NCBI GenBank assembly: GCA_029101185.1
Contig: JAQXQN010000151.1
Coordinates: 1 to 47,641, forward strand
Length of the DNA: 47,641 nucleotides
Reading direction: 5' to 3'
Origin: Eggerthellales bacterium
GTDB taxonomy: Bacteria > Actinomycetota > Coriobacteriia > Coriobacteriales > Eggerthellaceae
This document shows positions 7,178 to 16,355 of the stretch, piece by piece. Made by a program: the position numbers and the translations under genes. Position 1 is the stretch's first letter. The number at the start of each line of letters is the position of its first letter. The notes below the pieces were generated by a model. The model worked only from the letters and a program-made list of their open reading frames with translations. It did not search any database and was not told the origin of the DNA.

Positions 7178-8263
7178 CTACTTGCAGCGCTCTTCAACGG
7201 GAATATAGTCCGTCTCCAGGCCGAAGTACCGCGGACCGGCCAGGTCAATGCCGGCCTCGGTGCGCCACAGGTGGAAGCACTCCAGGCCAACCACCATGAC
7301 ACGCTTGCCGTACTTGAGTGCGTCGGTAGGCACGGGGATGAAGGTCTCCGTGTCCACCAGGCAGATCATGTCGGGAACCGTGGCCTTGATCTGGCCGTCA
7401 ACCACGCAGCACAAGTTCTCGTTCTGGAACTCCACGTAAGCCTGGCGGCCCTTTTCGGCCCCGATGCCCTCAAGCTTCACCCGACCGAAGTTAAAGCCGT
7501 TGCGGACCTCCCGCAGCACGTCGGAAATCTTGCCCTTGAACAGGTAATGGCCGCCGGTGTAGTCAAGGAAGTACTCCTCGGGGGTCATACCCTCAGGACA
7601 GTCCTTAATATGGCGAATTGCCCTGCCCAGGTTCTCGGACCGGGTCACAATGCCGTGGACGCCGAACTCCTTCATCATCTTGCCGGTCATGGTGTACAGG
7701 GCGATGCTCACCGAACCGCCGCACTCCATGCAGATGACGCGGCCGATGCGCTCAGCCCACTTGTTGGTGATGGTGGTCATGTAGTTGGTGTTGCCCTTCT
7801 CATCCACCAGAGCCATGGGAGTGGCATGCATGCCTCCGATGGTGAAGGTCACGTGCTGCAGTTCCGGGAATGCCCGACCCATGCCGTCCACGTCAACCAA
7901 GGGAAGCCCCAACCGAGCGGCTGCAACAATAGGCAGCATGCTGTTCACTCCACCGGCCTCAATAGGCATGATGGCGTAGACCTTATTGTCCATGCCATCC
8001 TCGATCATGCGGATGATCTCCTGGTACTCGCTACCGTTGACCGCCTTCTCGTTCAGGACGGTAGGAGCGCCCATCATGGCAATGGGCATGCACAGCTGCT
8101 CATCAGGGACCTCATCGGGATCAATCAGACGCACCGGGCCGCACTCTTTCACGGCGCCGAGCGCCATCAGCTTACCGATGTAGGGATCTCCCCCGCCACC
8201 AGCCCCCAGCAGAGCCGCACCGAGGGCGATATCCTCAATTTCCTTTGGTCCAATAAGCCTCAT
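7178..8263 (-). CDS. DUF917 / S-methyl-thiohydantoin desulfurase family protein, copy 1
   Basis: A 361-residue DUF917 protein. The family hallmark is the N-terminal DIALGAALLGAGGGGDPYIG (about residues 11-30); the C-terminal part contains VPDMICLVDTETFIPVPTDALKYG and the YFGLETDYIPVEER ending. Family members are annotated as S-methyl thiohydantoin desulfurase domain proteins and are usually encoded beside hydantoinase A homologues, as here. ATG at 8263 with AAAGG upstream. It is 20 nt downstream of the second DUF917 gene and clearly paralogous to it along the full length, so the pair may form a heteromer or act on different substrates. Confidence 0.85.
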   Translation of the reverse strand: MRLIGPKEIEDIALGAALLGAGGGGDPYIGKLMALGAVKECGPVRLIDPDEVPDEQLCMPIAMMGAPTVLNEKAVNGSEYQEIIRMIEDGMDNKVYAIMPIEAGGVNSMLPIVAAARLGLPLVDVDGMGRAFPELQHVTFTIGGMHATPMALVDEKGNTNYMTTITNKWAERIGRVICMECGGSVSIALYTMTGKMMKEFGVHGIVTRSENLGRAIRHIKDCPEGMTPEEYFLDYTGGHYLFKGKISDVLREVRNGFNFGRVKLEGIGAEKGRQAYVEFQNENLCCVVDGQIKATVPDMICLVDTETFIPVPTDALKYGKRVMVVGLECFHLWRTEAGIDLAGPRYFGLETDYIPVEERCK

Positions 8264-8283
8264 TCTCTTGCCTTTCTATCTAT

Positions 8284-9387
8284 CTATTGAAACAGACTGG
8301 GAAGCTCTATACCCAGCCGCTCCTCCACAGGCACATAGGGGCACTCAAGGCCAAACCAGCCCGGGCCAACCAGATTCACCCCGGCGGGACTGCGCCACGC
8401 ATCCCAGCACCTCAGGGCCACCACCAGCACGCGTTTACCGTATTTCAGGTTCTCGGTGGTAACGGGACGGAAGGTGTCCGAGTCCACCAGGCAGATCAAA
8501 TCCGGAACCGTTGCCGCAATGGTGCCGTCCACCTCAGCGAAGATGTTCTCGTTCTGAAACTCCACTGCGGCGGTGTGGCCCTTGTCCTCAAGGATGCCCT
8601 CCATCTCCGCGCGGCCAAAGTTGTAGCCGCCTCGGGTCTCCCGCAGCACATCGGAAATCTTGCCCCGGAAAAGCCTTACTGCCCCGGTCTGGGCCAGGAA
8701 GTGCTCCTCGGGGCTGGATGCCTCCACGTCCGAGACCTCACGAATGGTCCTGCCCAGGCGTTGCGCCAGGTCAATGGTGCGGGGCACGGCAAACTGCTTG
8801 ATCTGGGCACCGGTCATAGGCGCCGAGATTGCCAGCACCGCGCCACCGGTGACCGCACAGATATCCCGACCGATCTTTTCGGTCCAGTCCGCGTTGGCGG
8901 TGTAGAGGATGGAGACGTTGCCCTTGTCATCCGTGATCACATAGGGGCAGCCCTCCACGTCGGCCAGGCAGAAGGTGTCCTGTTGCAAACCGGGAAACGC
9001 CCGACCCATGCCATCGGCGTTGATCATGGGCAGGCCCGCCACCGCCGCAGCGGCAATGGGAACCATGCTGTTCAGACCGCCGCATTCCACGGGAATCAGG
9101 GCGTCAAGCTTGCGGCCCACCTTCTGGAACGCCTCGATGGCGCGCAGATACTCGGATCCGTTACGACCCTTCTCCAGATACACGCTTGGAGCGCCGACGC
9201 CGGAGACCTTGGCCACCGTCCAATCGTCGGGAATCTCCTCGGGGTCATACATGGTCACGGGGCCATATTTCCTGATGGCCGCCATGGCCTCAAGACGGCC
9301 CATATATGGGTCACCGCCGCCCCCCGAGCCAAGCAGCGATGCCCCCAGGGCAATGTCGGCCAAATCCTCAACCTGGATGGTCCGCAT
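8284..9387 (-). CDS. DUF917 / S-methyl-thiohydantoin desulfurase family protein, copy 2
   Basis: A 367-residue paralogue of the downstream DUF917 gene, with the same start motif (DIALGASLLGSGGGGDPYMG) and the same ending (YVPVEER). I chose the ATG at 9387, preceded by AAGGGAGA and aligning with the paralogue start; the open frame to 9630 has no coding character. It is the first gene of the hydantoinase operon. Two tandem DUF917 genes in one operon suggest an old duplication; sequence divergence appears substantial outside the glycine-rich and C-terminal motifs. Confidence 0.85.
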   Translation of the reverse strand: MRTIQVEDLADIALGASLLGSGGGGDPYMGRLEAMAAIRKYGPVTMYDPEEIPDDWTVAKVSGVGAPSVYLEKGRNGSEYLRAIEAFQKVGRKLDALIPVECGGLNSMVPIAAAAVAGLPMINADGMGRAFPGLQQDTFCLADVEGCPYVITDDKGNVSILYTANADWTEKIGRDICAVTGGAVLAISAPMTGAQIKQFAVPRTIDLAQRLGRTIREVSDVEASSPEEHFLAQTGAVRLFRGKISDVLRETRGGYNFGRAEMEGILEDKGHTAAVEFQNENIFAEVDGTIAATVPDLICLVDSDTFRPVTTENLKYGKRVLVVALRCWDAWRSPAGVNLVGPGWFGLECPYVPVEERLGIELPSLFQ

Positions 9388-9769
9388 GATATCTCCCTTG
9401 CAGATTTCGACCGCCAAACCCCCAAAACCTTTGGGAACTGGCACGAGTACACAGCGCCAAATCATACCACATTGTATAAATACCGCTCTTGATGCACTAT
9501 TCCTTAACCATGGCGAAATGACCTGGCAGCAAGGGGAATTTGACTCGGTTGCCGCCGCCCGCCCCTCTGCCTTCCAGCAAAGCGGCGGCCCATTTCCTAG
9601 CCCGCCGCAAGGAGCGGTTTTTCTGCACATAGCCAGGCCTTAGTTGGCGAAGCGTACCCACATTGCTATGATTCACTCCACTCCATCCCAGACGGGGCGG
9701 TTTTGCTCCTAGCGGAGACGACCGCGTAACGCACGCCCCCGTCAGTCAACCCAAACGAAACAGGATTCC
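9388..9769. other. Intergenic region between divergent genes
   Basis: This 382-bp stretch holds the operon promoter at 9461-9469, a TGGCGAAGCGT copy of the dispersed word at 9645-9655, and short GC-rich inverted pieces near 9600-9620 and 9700-9720. I see no RNA gene and no credible ORF. Confidence 0.5.
9461..9469 (-). promoter_or_regulatory. Extended -10 promoter of the DUF917/hydantoinase operon
   Basis: On the minus strand TGGTATGAT (TG-n-TATGAT) lies about 75 nt upstream of the first gene. No good -35 is visible, as expected for an extended -10 promoter. Confidence 0.4.
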
Positions 9770-10132
9770 ATGAGCAAGAAGCCCAACAAGCATCCCGAAG
9801 AAGTCCACGGCATCACCAAACAGGAAGCCCCCTACTTTGCCACCAAAGAGGGTCGCAACGACGCCTACATCACCATGACCATCTTGGTGATCTCCATTGC
9901 CTTTACCGTCATGCTCGCCCGCATCTTCATTGACGGCGGATATCTGGTGCAGACGGGCACCGGAGTGATTTGCGGCATCATCCTTGCGGTTATCACCTGG
10001 GGCATCATCGTGGCACCGGGCCATTACAAGATCTGGTGCGCCCGTCATGAGGACCCCATGACCGACATCCGCAACCCTGAGGAAATGGTCTACGCGGCCA
10101 TCTACACCCTGAAAAACCGCAAGAACCGCTAG
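9770..10132 (+). CDS. Small two-TM membrane protein, function unknown
   Basis: A 120-residue protein with a charged N-terminus (lysine, histidine, glutamate), hydrophobic segments at about 33-51 and 64-82, and a charged C-terminus ending in NRKNR. The predicted topology is both ends inside. The ATG at 9770 follows CAGGATTCC, a moderate ribosome site. I recognise no family. It is monocistronic and convergent with the DUF554 gene, so context offers no functional clue. Confidence 0.7.
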   Translation: MSKKPNKHPEEVHGITKQEAPYFATKEGRNDAYITMTILVISIAFTVMLARIFIDGGYLVQTGTGVICGIILAVITWGIIVAPGHYKIWCARHEDPMTDIRNPEEMVYAAIYTLKNRKNR

Positions 10133-10242
10133 CCCAAAGTCCATTAGCCCTCGGGCCACTGGCTCCTTATCTGGCCATTACGCGAACAGGCAACGCGAGC
10201 AAGCTTCACAGGCGGTCCAATAGGGCGGACCACTCTAATGGG

Positions 10243-11034
10243 TTACGCAAACAGGCACAACACCATAGGCACAAAACAGGCAGGCAGGAAGTTGGCCACC
10301 TTGATGTTGGTCACCTTCAGCATATTCAGCCCAATGGCAAGAAGCAGTAAGGACCCTACGCAGATCATCTGGGTGGTTACCGCATCGGTAAGCAGAGGGG
10401 CCAAAAGGCTTGCCCCAAGGCTGAGCAGAGCCTCGTAGGTAAACACCACGATGCCTGAAAAGGGCACTCCAATGCCGTATGTCGCGGCAAAGACCATGCA
10501 GACCGCCATGTCAATCAGGCCCTTGGTGATTAGGGTGGAATGGTTAAGTAGCAACCCGCTTTCCAAAGACCCCACAATGGCCATAGCGCCCACGCAGATG
10601 AACAGGGACGCATTAATGAACCCTTCCGAGAAGCCCGCCAGACCCAGATTGCTTGATACGGGCGCCTGGCCATTTCTGCCGAAGACCTGCCCATCTGGAT
10701 CGGACGCTTCGGTTACTACACCGGGCGCTTCGGCGTGGAAACCCTCGCGCCCGAAGGCGGCATCGAGTTTTCCCTGGATCCAATCCCCAAATCGGTGAAT
10801 CCAGCCGTCAATGTCAATCAGGAAGCCAATAACGCCTCCTACCGCCATTGCCCCCACGGCAACCACCGCGTCCCCCTCAAGCATGCCCTGGATGGCAACA
10901 AGAATCACCACCAGGCCCATGCCCGACAAAAGGAAATCCCCCAGCTTCTCAGGGATGCGGCTTTTCAGGATCAGGCCCACCACCGAGCCGAACACGGTCA
11001 GAACCCCGTTTACCAGGGCGCCAAAGATGATCAT
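10243..11034 (-). CDS. DUF554 family membrane protein
   Basis: A 263-residue integral membrane protein of the DUF554 (YdfK-like) family of unknown function. It shows the family start (IIFGALVNGVLTVFGSVVGLIL), the GMGLVVILVAIQGML helix, GVIGFLIDIDGWI, and the C-terminal helices ending in NFLPACFVPMVLC. I start at ATG 11034 with GGAG nine bases upstream rather than at the ORF limit 11109. A hydrophilic loop of about 35 residues between helices 4 and 5 is longer than usual for the family and contains an exact copy of the dispersed word (10704) and a one-mismatch copy about 20 nt away. It is presumably transported to the plasma membrane; no substrate is known. Confidence 0.8.
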   Translation of the reverse strand: MIIFGALVNGVLTVFGSVVGLILKSRIPEKLGDFLLSGMGLVVILVAIQGMLEGDAVVAVGAMAVGGVIGFLIDIDGWIHRFGDWIQGKLDAAFGREGFHAEAPGVVTEASDPDGQVFGRNGQAPVSSNLGLAGFSEGFINASLFICVGAMAIVGSLESGLLLNHSTLITKGLIDMAVCMVFAATYGIGVPFSGIVVFTYEALLSLGASLLAPLLTDAVTTQMICVGSLLLLAIGLNMLKVTNIKVANFLPACFVPMVLCLFA

Positions 11035-11120
11035 CGGTACGTCTCCGTTTTCAAGCGCGGGCTCAAGCCGCGCGATCATTGCCATTTCAGGCGCTGGCGG
11101 ATGCCACACGCCACCCCGTT

Positions 11121-13280
11121 TTACGAGCGCCGACTCGATCCGTAGGCCGAGTTTTTCCTGTTGCCAAAGGCGCTGCCCTTGCGGGCGCTCTTCTTCAGAT
11201 CCGCCAGCACGTCCTTCTCAGAAGCACCCTCCACCTGGGCACGCAGCTTCACAATCTGGTCTCGCAAGCCAGCGGCGGCCTCAAAGTCCATGCTCTCCGA
11301 CGCGGCGGCCATTTCCTCCTCCATGCTAGAGATGATTCTCATGACCTCGGAGCGGCTCAACTCCGCCAGGGTACGGTTCACGTCCTCGGCGGTCCCCACC
11401 GCGTCGCCATCTCCATCAGTCATGAATCCCATGATGTCGTTGATGGCCTTGCGGATGGTCTTGGGCTCGATGCCGTGCTGGCGATTGTATTCCATCTGGA
11501 TGCTGCGGCGCCGGCGGGTCTCGGAAATCGCGGCATCCATAGAATCCGTGGTCTTGTCTGCGTACATGATGACCCGCCCCGATACGTTGCGGGCAGCACG
11601 GCCGATAGTCTGGATCAGGCTGCGATGGTTGCGCAGGAAGCCCTCCTTGTCCGCGTCAAGAATGGCCACCAGGGTGACCTCCGGAAGGTCTAAGCCCTCC
11701 CGCAGCAGATTGATACCCACCAGCACGTCAAACTCCCCGGCCCGCAGCCCCCTAAGAATCTCCACCCGCTCAAGGGTGCCGATGTCCGAATGCATGTATT
11801 TTGCCCGAATTCCCTGGTCAAGCAGGTGATCGGTCAAATCTTCCGCCATTCGTTTGGTCAGGGTGGTAATCAAGACCCGCTCCTGGCGCGCAGCCGCGGC
11901 CCGGGACTCTTCGATAATGTCATCAATCTGGGAGAGAGTGGGGCGCACGTCCACCTCAGGGTCAAGCAGCCCCGTGGGCCGAATGATCTGCTCGACCTGA
12001 TTCTGGGACACCCGAAGCTCATAGTCTCCCGGGGTAGCAGACACGTAAATGAACTGAGGGATCCGCTCTTCAAATTCATCGAAGCGCAGCGGCCGGTTGT
12101 CCAAGCAGCTTGGAAGCCTGAATCCATGCTCTGCCAGGGTGACCTTCCTGGAGCGGTCCCCCTCGTGCATGCCGCGAATCTGAGGCACGGTCACGTGAGA
12201 CTCGTCGATGATGCACAGGAAGTCCTTGGGGAAGTAGTCCAGCAGCGTGTAGGCAGGCTCGCCCGGCTCACGGCCGTCAAGATGCCGGGAGTAGTTTTCC
12301 ACACCGGAACAGAATCCCATGGTCTCAAGCATCTCCAGATCATAGTTGACCCGCATCTCAAGACGCTGGGCCTCAAGCAGCTTTCCCTCCGCCTTGAACT
12401 GCCGAAGCCTGTCCTCAAGCTCCTCCCGGATGGTCTTGAGAGCCCTGTCCAATTTGGGCTTGGCGGTCACATAATGAGACGCGGGCCAGATGGGCAAGGC
12501 CTCGTACTGGTTGACCAGCTCCCCCGTGACGTGGTCTATCTCAGTGATGGCCTCAATCTCATCCCCCCAGAACTCCACATGAATGGGGTTATCCGCGTAG
12601 GGAGGGTACACGTCAAGAGCGTCGCCCCTGACCCGGAAGGTCCCCCGCTTGAGCTCGTAGTCATTGCGGTCGTACTGGATGTCAATAAGGTCGTGAATCA
12701 GGTCGTCCCTGTCCGTAGGCTTGTCCTTGTCCAGAAACACCGCCATACCCGCATAGTCCATAGGCGAGCCGATGCCGTAAATGCAGCTGACCGATGCCAC
12801 CACGATGCAATCCCGTCGGGAAAGCAGGCTTGAGGTGGCGGCATGCCGAAGTTTCTCCACCTCCTCATTGATGGAGGCGTCCTTCTCGATAAACGTATCC
12901 GTCTGGGGAACATAAGCCTCAGGCTGGTAATAGTCGTAGTAGGACACGAAATAGACCACAGAGTTGTCGGGGAAGAACTCCTTCAACTCCGCCGCCAGCT
13001 GGGCCGCAAGGGTCTTGTTAGGCGCCATCACCAGGGTGGGCTTCTGCACCGCCTCAATGGTCTTTGCCATAGTAAAAGTCTTGCCCGAGCCGGTAACGCC
13101 AAGCAGGGTCTGGTAGCGCAGACCCTGGTTTACCCCCTCAGCTAGCTTCTCGATTGCCTGGGGCTGGTCTCCAGAAGGCTCATAGGGGCTGACCACCCGA
13201 AAGGGATTGTTGGCAAGGCGCACCTCAGGAAGCTTCCCCTCCATCTGTACGCCTTCGATATTGCTCAAATGAGTGGACAT
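11121..13280 (-). CDS. uvrB: UvrB, excinuclease ABC subunit B
   Basis: A 719-residue nucleotide excision repair helicase-like subunit that verifies damage delivered by UvrA and recruits UvrC. Walker A GVTGSGKT (61-68), the [12 protein letters not shown] beta-hairpin that inserts between strands, helicase motifs including [12 protein letters not shown] and [13 protein letters not shown], and a C-terminal UVR coiled-coil motif ([23 protein letters not shown] and onward) are all present. Start ATG 13280 has AGGAG upstream; a short N-terminal extension precedes the usual [19 protein letters not shown]. It lies 86 nt downstream of coaE on the same strand, the gene order commonly seen in actinobacteria after rpsA. 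No LexA-type site was seen upstream. Confidence 0.97.
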   Translation of the reverse strand: MSTHLSNIEGVQMEGKLPEVRLANNPFRVVSPYEPSGDQPQAIEKLAEGVNQGLRYQTLLGVTGSGKTFTMAKTIEAVQKPTLVMAPNKTLAAQLAAELKEFFPDNSVVYFVSYYDYYQPEAYVPQTDTFIEKDASINEEVEKLRHAATSSLLSRRDCIVVASVSCIYGIGSPMDYAGMAVFLDKDKPTDRDDLIHDLIDIQYDRNDYELKRGTFRVRGDALDVYPPYADNPIHVEFWGDEIEAITEIDHVTGELVNQYEALPIWPASHYVTAKPKLDRALKTIREELEDRLRQFKAEGKLLEAQRLEMRVNYDLEMLETMGFCSGVENYSRHLDGREPGEPAYTLLDYFPKDFLCIIDESHVTVPQIRGMHEGDRSRKVTLAEHGFRLPSCLDNRPLRFDEFEERIPQFIYVSATPGDYELRVSQNQVEQIIRPTGLLDPEVDVRPTLSQIDDIIEESRAAAARQERVLITTLTKRMAEDLTDHLLDQGIRAKYMHSDIGTLERVEILRGLRAGEFDVLVGINLLREGLDLPEVTLVAILDADKEGFLRNHRSLIQTIGRAARNVSGRVIMYADKTTDSMDAAISETRRRRSIQMEYNRQHGIEPKTIRKAINDIMGFMTDGDGDAVGTAEDVNRTLAELSRSEVMRIISSMEEEMAAASESMDFEAAAGLRDQIVKLRAQVEGASEKDVLADLKKSARKGSAFGNRKNSAYGSSRRS

Positions 13281-13366
13281 TTCCGCGCTCCTAATTTCCC
13301 ATGCGTTGGCGAAGGGTCCTGCCTTGAGTCCCTGAGCGGGCAGTACCCCTTGGCAGGCAGTGCCCT

Positions 13367-14008
13367 CTACTGGGCTGACGCTACTTGACCCTGGGTGATC
13401 TTCCCTGCGATGGCGGCAACCTGACTGCGCAGGTCAATCCGGTCATCGGAGTTGTCAATGCACCAATCCGCCACCGCTTCACGCTGTTCATCCGTGGGCT
13501 GAGCGGCCATACGACGCTTCACGTCCTCAAGGCTCTGATGCCCCCGAGACGTCGCCCGGGTAAGCCGCAGCTCTTCCGGGGCAGACACGGCCACAACGCA
13601 ATCCGCAAATGCCAGAGATTCCCGGGATATATCCCCTGAGGTCACTTCCACCACTATCAGCTGGGAGGCCTCCCCGCAATGGCAGGCAAACTGATTTGCC
13701 TCCTTGATCAGGGCAACCTTGCGGTGATACTCCTCCCAGATTGCCGGATGGGTGATGCCGTTTAACGTCTCTACCCCCTGCGGGCCCGCAAAGGCTGCCG
13801 CCGCAAGATCAGGCCTGCTGATTCTGCCGTCCGGACCAAGTACCCGCTGGCCGAAGGCCTCCACAAGGGAGTCTTTGACCTGAGGCTGCTCAAGCACCTC
13901 ATGGCCAATGGCATCAAGGTTTATCACCGCGGCCCCAAGGTCTGCAAATACCCCCGACACGTAGGACTTGCCAGACCCGATGCCTCCGATAAGGGCAACC
14001 GTCTTCAT
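13367..14008 (-). CDS. coaE: Dephospho-CoA kinase
   Basis: A 213-residue enzyme for the last step of coenzyme A synthesis, phosphorylating the 3' hydroxyl of dephospho-CoA. The P-loop GGIGSGKS is at residues 8-15, the substrate-binding DAIGHEVL near 35 and the LID region with [20 protein letters not shown] near 160. I start at ATG 14008, which places MKTVALIGG in the normal position and has AAGGGG upstream; the frame extends ten residues further. It carries a CHCG insertion near the middle (around residue 120) not typical of the family. It forms an operon with uvrB downstream. Confidence 0.93.
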   Translation of the reverse strand: MKTVALIGGIGSGKSYVSGVFADLGAAVINLDAIGHEVLEQPQVKDSLVEAFGQRVLGPDGRISRPDLAAAAFAGPQGVETLNGITHPAIWEEYHRKVALIKEANQFACHCGEASQLIVVEVTSGDISRESLAFADCVVAVSAPEELRLTRATSRGHQSLEDVKRRMAAQPTDEQREAVADWCIDNSDDRIDLRSQVAAIAGKITQGQVASAQ

Positions 14009-14127
14009 TGCCTCACCCCTTCGCTTCAAAACCGCCAAGGCCTAAAACACCACCAAGAGCCCATGGACAGGCGCATGGGACGCTTCGCCACCTCCATAAG
14101 CGCTTGGCCGCACACCCGAACGTTTTC

Positions 14128-15162
14128 TTACGCGCGCTCAGCGATCTCAAGAATCAGACGCTCGGTATCCTTCCATCCCAGACACGGGTCCGTGATGGAT
14201 TTGCCGTAGACCATGCACTCACCGATGGGCTGGTTGCCCTCCTCTAGATAGGACTCGACCATGACGCCCTTGACCAGACGATGCAAGACCTGGTTGCGGC
14301 TGCGGGAATGGAGCACCTCGGAGACGATGCGGATTTGCTCGTGATACTGCTTGCCGGAATTGGAGTGGTTCGCGTCAACGATGCAAGCGGGATTGCGCAA
14401 CTCAGGCTTGGATTCAAAAATCTGATTGAGCCTGGTCAGGTCCTCGTAGTGATAGTTGGGGATGGTGGTGCCGTAGCGGTTTGCCGCGCCGCGCATGATG
14501 GCATGGGCCAAAGGGTTACCCGTGGTGGTCACATCCCGCTGGCGATACAGGAACCGCTTGGGGCCCTGGGCGGCAATAATGGAGTTAATCATCACCGAAA
14601 GGTCACCTGAAATGGGGTTTTTCATACCGATGGGGATATCCGCGCCGCTTGCCACCAAACGATGCTGCTGGTTTTCCACAGACCGAGCACCCACTGCCTC
14701 GTAGGAGAGGATGTCATCCAGATAAGAACGATTCTCCGGATACAGCATCTCATCAGCGCCCGTCAGGCCCGAGACCTCCATGGCCTTCAGGTGCATCCGA
14801 CGGATGGCCTTCAGCCCCTTATACAGGTCAGACTCCGCCGTCGGGTCAGGCTGATGCAGCATGCCCTTGTACCCTTCCCCCGTGGTGCGAGGCTTATTGG
14901 TATAAATCCGCGGAATCAGGATCAGTCGCTCAGAAACCTTCTCGTTGAGCCTTCCCAGCCTATCCACATACTCAAGCACCGCATCCTCCCGGTCTGCGGA
15001 GCAGGGGCCCACAATCACCACGAACTTGTCCAGATCCCCCGTAAACACCTGGGCAATCTCCCGATCACGGCTGTCCTTCAGCTCCCGCATCTCAGGAGTA
15101 AGAGGGTATTCAGACTTCAGTTCCTCAGGACTGGGCAGCTTGCTGTTAACGGTCATTGCCAT
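14128..15162 (-). CDS. aroF: 3-deoxy-7-phosphoheptulonate (DAHP) synthase, class I
   Basis: A 344-residue enzyme condensing phosphoenolpyruvate with erythrose 4-phosphate, the entry step of the shikimate pathway. It is of the AroF/G/H type: FVVIVGPCSADRE near residue 47, PRIYTNKPRTTGEGYKG near 85, GADIPIGMKNPISGD and the metal/catalytic DANHSNSGKQ near 265. The ATG at 15162 has ACAGGAGG upstream. Which amino acid inhibits it cannot be told from sequence, so the symbol is only a family label. It sits between the prepilin peptidase and coaE on the same strand. A CGAAGCGT copy lies in its 5' leader at 15192. Confidence 0.93.
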   Translation of the reverse strand: MAMTVNSKLPSPEELKSEYPLTPEMRELKDSRDREIAQVFTGDLDKFVVIVGPCSADREDAVLEYVDRLGRLNEKVSERLILIPRIYTNKPRTTGEGYKGMLHQPDPTAESDLYKGLKAIRRMHLKAMEVSGLTGADEMLYPENRSYLDDILSYEAVGARSVENQQHRLVASGADIPIGMKNPISGDLSVMINSIIAAQGPKRFLYRQRDVTTTGNPLAHAIMRGAANRYGTTIPNYHYEDLTRLNQIFESKPELRNPACIVDANHSNSGKQYHEQIRIVSEVLHSRSRNQVLHRLVKGVMVESYLEEGNQPIGECMVYGKSITDPCLGWKDTERLILEIAERA

Positions 15163-15267
15163 AGCGGCCTCCTGTCGTCATTTTGGGATGTCGAAGCGTG
15201 CCGAGCACCCAAGGGCTGTGGCACGTGGCATGTATCTTGATAAGAGTCTGAACAGTATCCTCCATTC

Positions 15268-15408
15268 TCAGCAGGTCTTTGGGCAGGTTTTTTCTTCGCG
15301 CCAAAAGAGTCCATGAATCGAAGCGGCCAAGGCCATCAGGGGTATCGAGAGCATCGGGGACACCAAGGCCATCATGACCATCATGACCATCCTGACCATC
15401 GTGGCCAT
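15268..15408 (-). CDS. Possible 46-residue Met-rich membrane peptide coupled to the prepilin peptidase
   Basis: The ATG at 15408 overlaps the prepilin peptidase stop as TGATG, a classic coupling arrangement. The peptide begins MATMVRMVMMVMMALVSP, forms one long hydrophobic segment with nine methionines, and ends in a charged WREEKTCPKTC tail. The DNA under the first third is a degenerate 9-bp repeat (ATGACCATC-like), so the open frame could be a by-product of the repeat. No family recognised. Confidence 0.3.
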   Translation of the reverse strand: MATMVRMVMMVMMALVSPMLSIPLMALAASIHGLFWREEKTCPKTC

Positions 15409-16070
15409 CAAGGCCAGCCGAAGCCCCCTACAACCAGCAAGGCAATGCACACGCCTATGCACAGACACGCAACCAGAGGAACCGTGCTGTCCTTTGTCAC
15501 AGATCCATGGCCCGAAAGAGCCGCCCATGCAGGCGTAATCAGGCAGGACGCACCCAGGGCCAGCAATGAGAACTCCAGGCCAAATCCGAGAGTGATTGCG
15601 CTGACCACCTTCAAATCCCCTCCCCCAAAGGATGCCCTTCCCGTTATCCGTTCAAAACAGATGCCTCCCACAAGCAGTGCGCCATATACCAGTAGCGCTT
15701 CTATGATCCTTTGCACCACAATCCATGCCCCGTTGTCGAAGGGTCCAAAAAGACAGATGCACAATGCCGCACCAGCCATGAGCGCCACGCTTTGGTGGGA
15801 CACCAGCCTAGAACGCATGTCCACCACAGCAGCAACCGCCAACAGGGCAACCAGAATCATTGAGGCCGTAGCGGACCACCCACCTGGGTCAGGGTCCAAA
15901 ACCATCAGGCACACAACGCCTCCAAGCAGTGCAGCGCACCCTGCAGTCACCCTGTCTGACGTCAGGGCACCACGGGCCCTATCCGCCCATTTCATGCACG
16001 GTCCAACCAGCCAGTAGGCAAAGGGGAACAGCGCCCCTACCCTGCACGCTTCGACAAGCATCACGCCCAT
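15408..16070 (-). CDS. Type IV/Flp prepilin peptidase (A24 family, TadV/CpaA-like)
   Basis: A 220-residue polytopic membrane aspartic protease that cleaves prepilin leader peptides. The two catalytic aspartates are visible: VVDMRSRLVSH near residue 80 and the signature GGGDLKV near 147. It has about 6-7 hydrophobic segments and lacks the N-terminal methyltransferase domain and CxxC zinc motif of long PilD enzymes, as in TadV. I choose the ATG at 16070 with AGGGGGC upstream; the open frame runs to 16169. It is separated from the Tad operon by about 5 kb but no other prepilin peptidase gene is in the window, so it is the likely processing enzyme for the Flp and TadE-type prepilins. Confidence 0.85.
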   Translation of the reverse strand: MGVMLVEACRVGALFPFAYWLVGPCMKWADRARGALTSDRVTAGCAALLGGVVCLMVLDPDPGGWSATASMILVALLAVAAVVDMRSRLVSHQSVALMAGAALCICLFGPFDNGAWIVVQRIIEALLVYGALLVGGICFERITGRASFGGGDLKVVSAITLGFGLEFSLLALGASCLITPAWAALSGHGSVTKDSTVPLVACLCIGVCIALLVVGGFGWP

Positions 16071-16131
16071 ATGCCGCCCCCTGCACCTTACTTGTGGCCA
16101 AACCCCCAACGTCCGTCTAATGAGAAGGCGC

Positions 16132-16137
16132 ATTATA
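16132..16137 (-). promoter_or_regulatory. Candidate -10 box of the prepilin peptidase gene
   Basis: A perfect minus-strand TATAAT lies 62 nt upstream of the chosen start codon. A TTGACA is present further upstream near 16180, but its spacing is too long for the same promoter. Confidence 0.4.
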
Positions 16138-16252
16138 CCCAGGTCACAGCCGAGTTTTGACCTGAACAAGGTCTCGGTTTGTCAACGGAAAATAATCGGA
16201 CAATGGGTTGGATTTCTGTTAGATTCCGTTTGGATTGCGCATACAAGAAGCA

Positions 16253-16281
16253 AGAAACGCGCCGGAATCCGACGCGTTTCT
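16253..16281 (-). terminator. Terminator-like hairpin after rpsA
   Basis: AGAAACGCG (16253-16261) pairs exactly with CGCGTTTCT (16273-16281) around an 11-nt loop that can itself pair CGGA/TCCG. On the minus strand it is followed by TGCTTCTTG, a weak U tract, about 75 nt past the rpsA stop. Confidence 0.5.
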
Positions 16282-16355
16282 CTATAAGCGATATGTTCGC
16301 AGGCTATCTCAAACCTGCATTGCACCTAGGGCTGAAGCCCAAGCGAAGAGCGTGA

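Noticed and set aside
14100-14130. CGAACGTTTTC near 14118 as a LexA (SOS) box for coaE-uvrB
   Set aside because: The actinobacterial box needs GAAC-N4-GTTC; the second half is absent.
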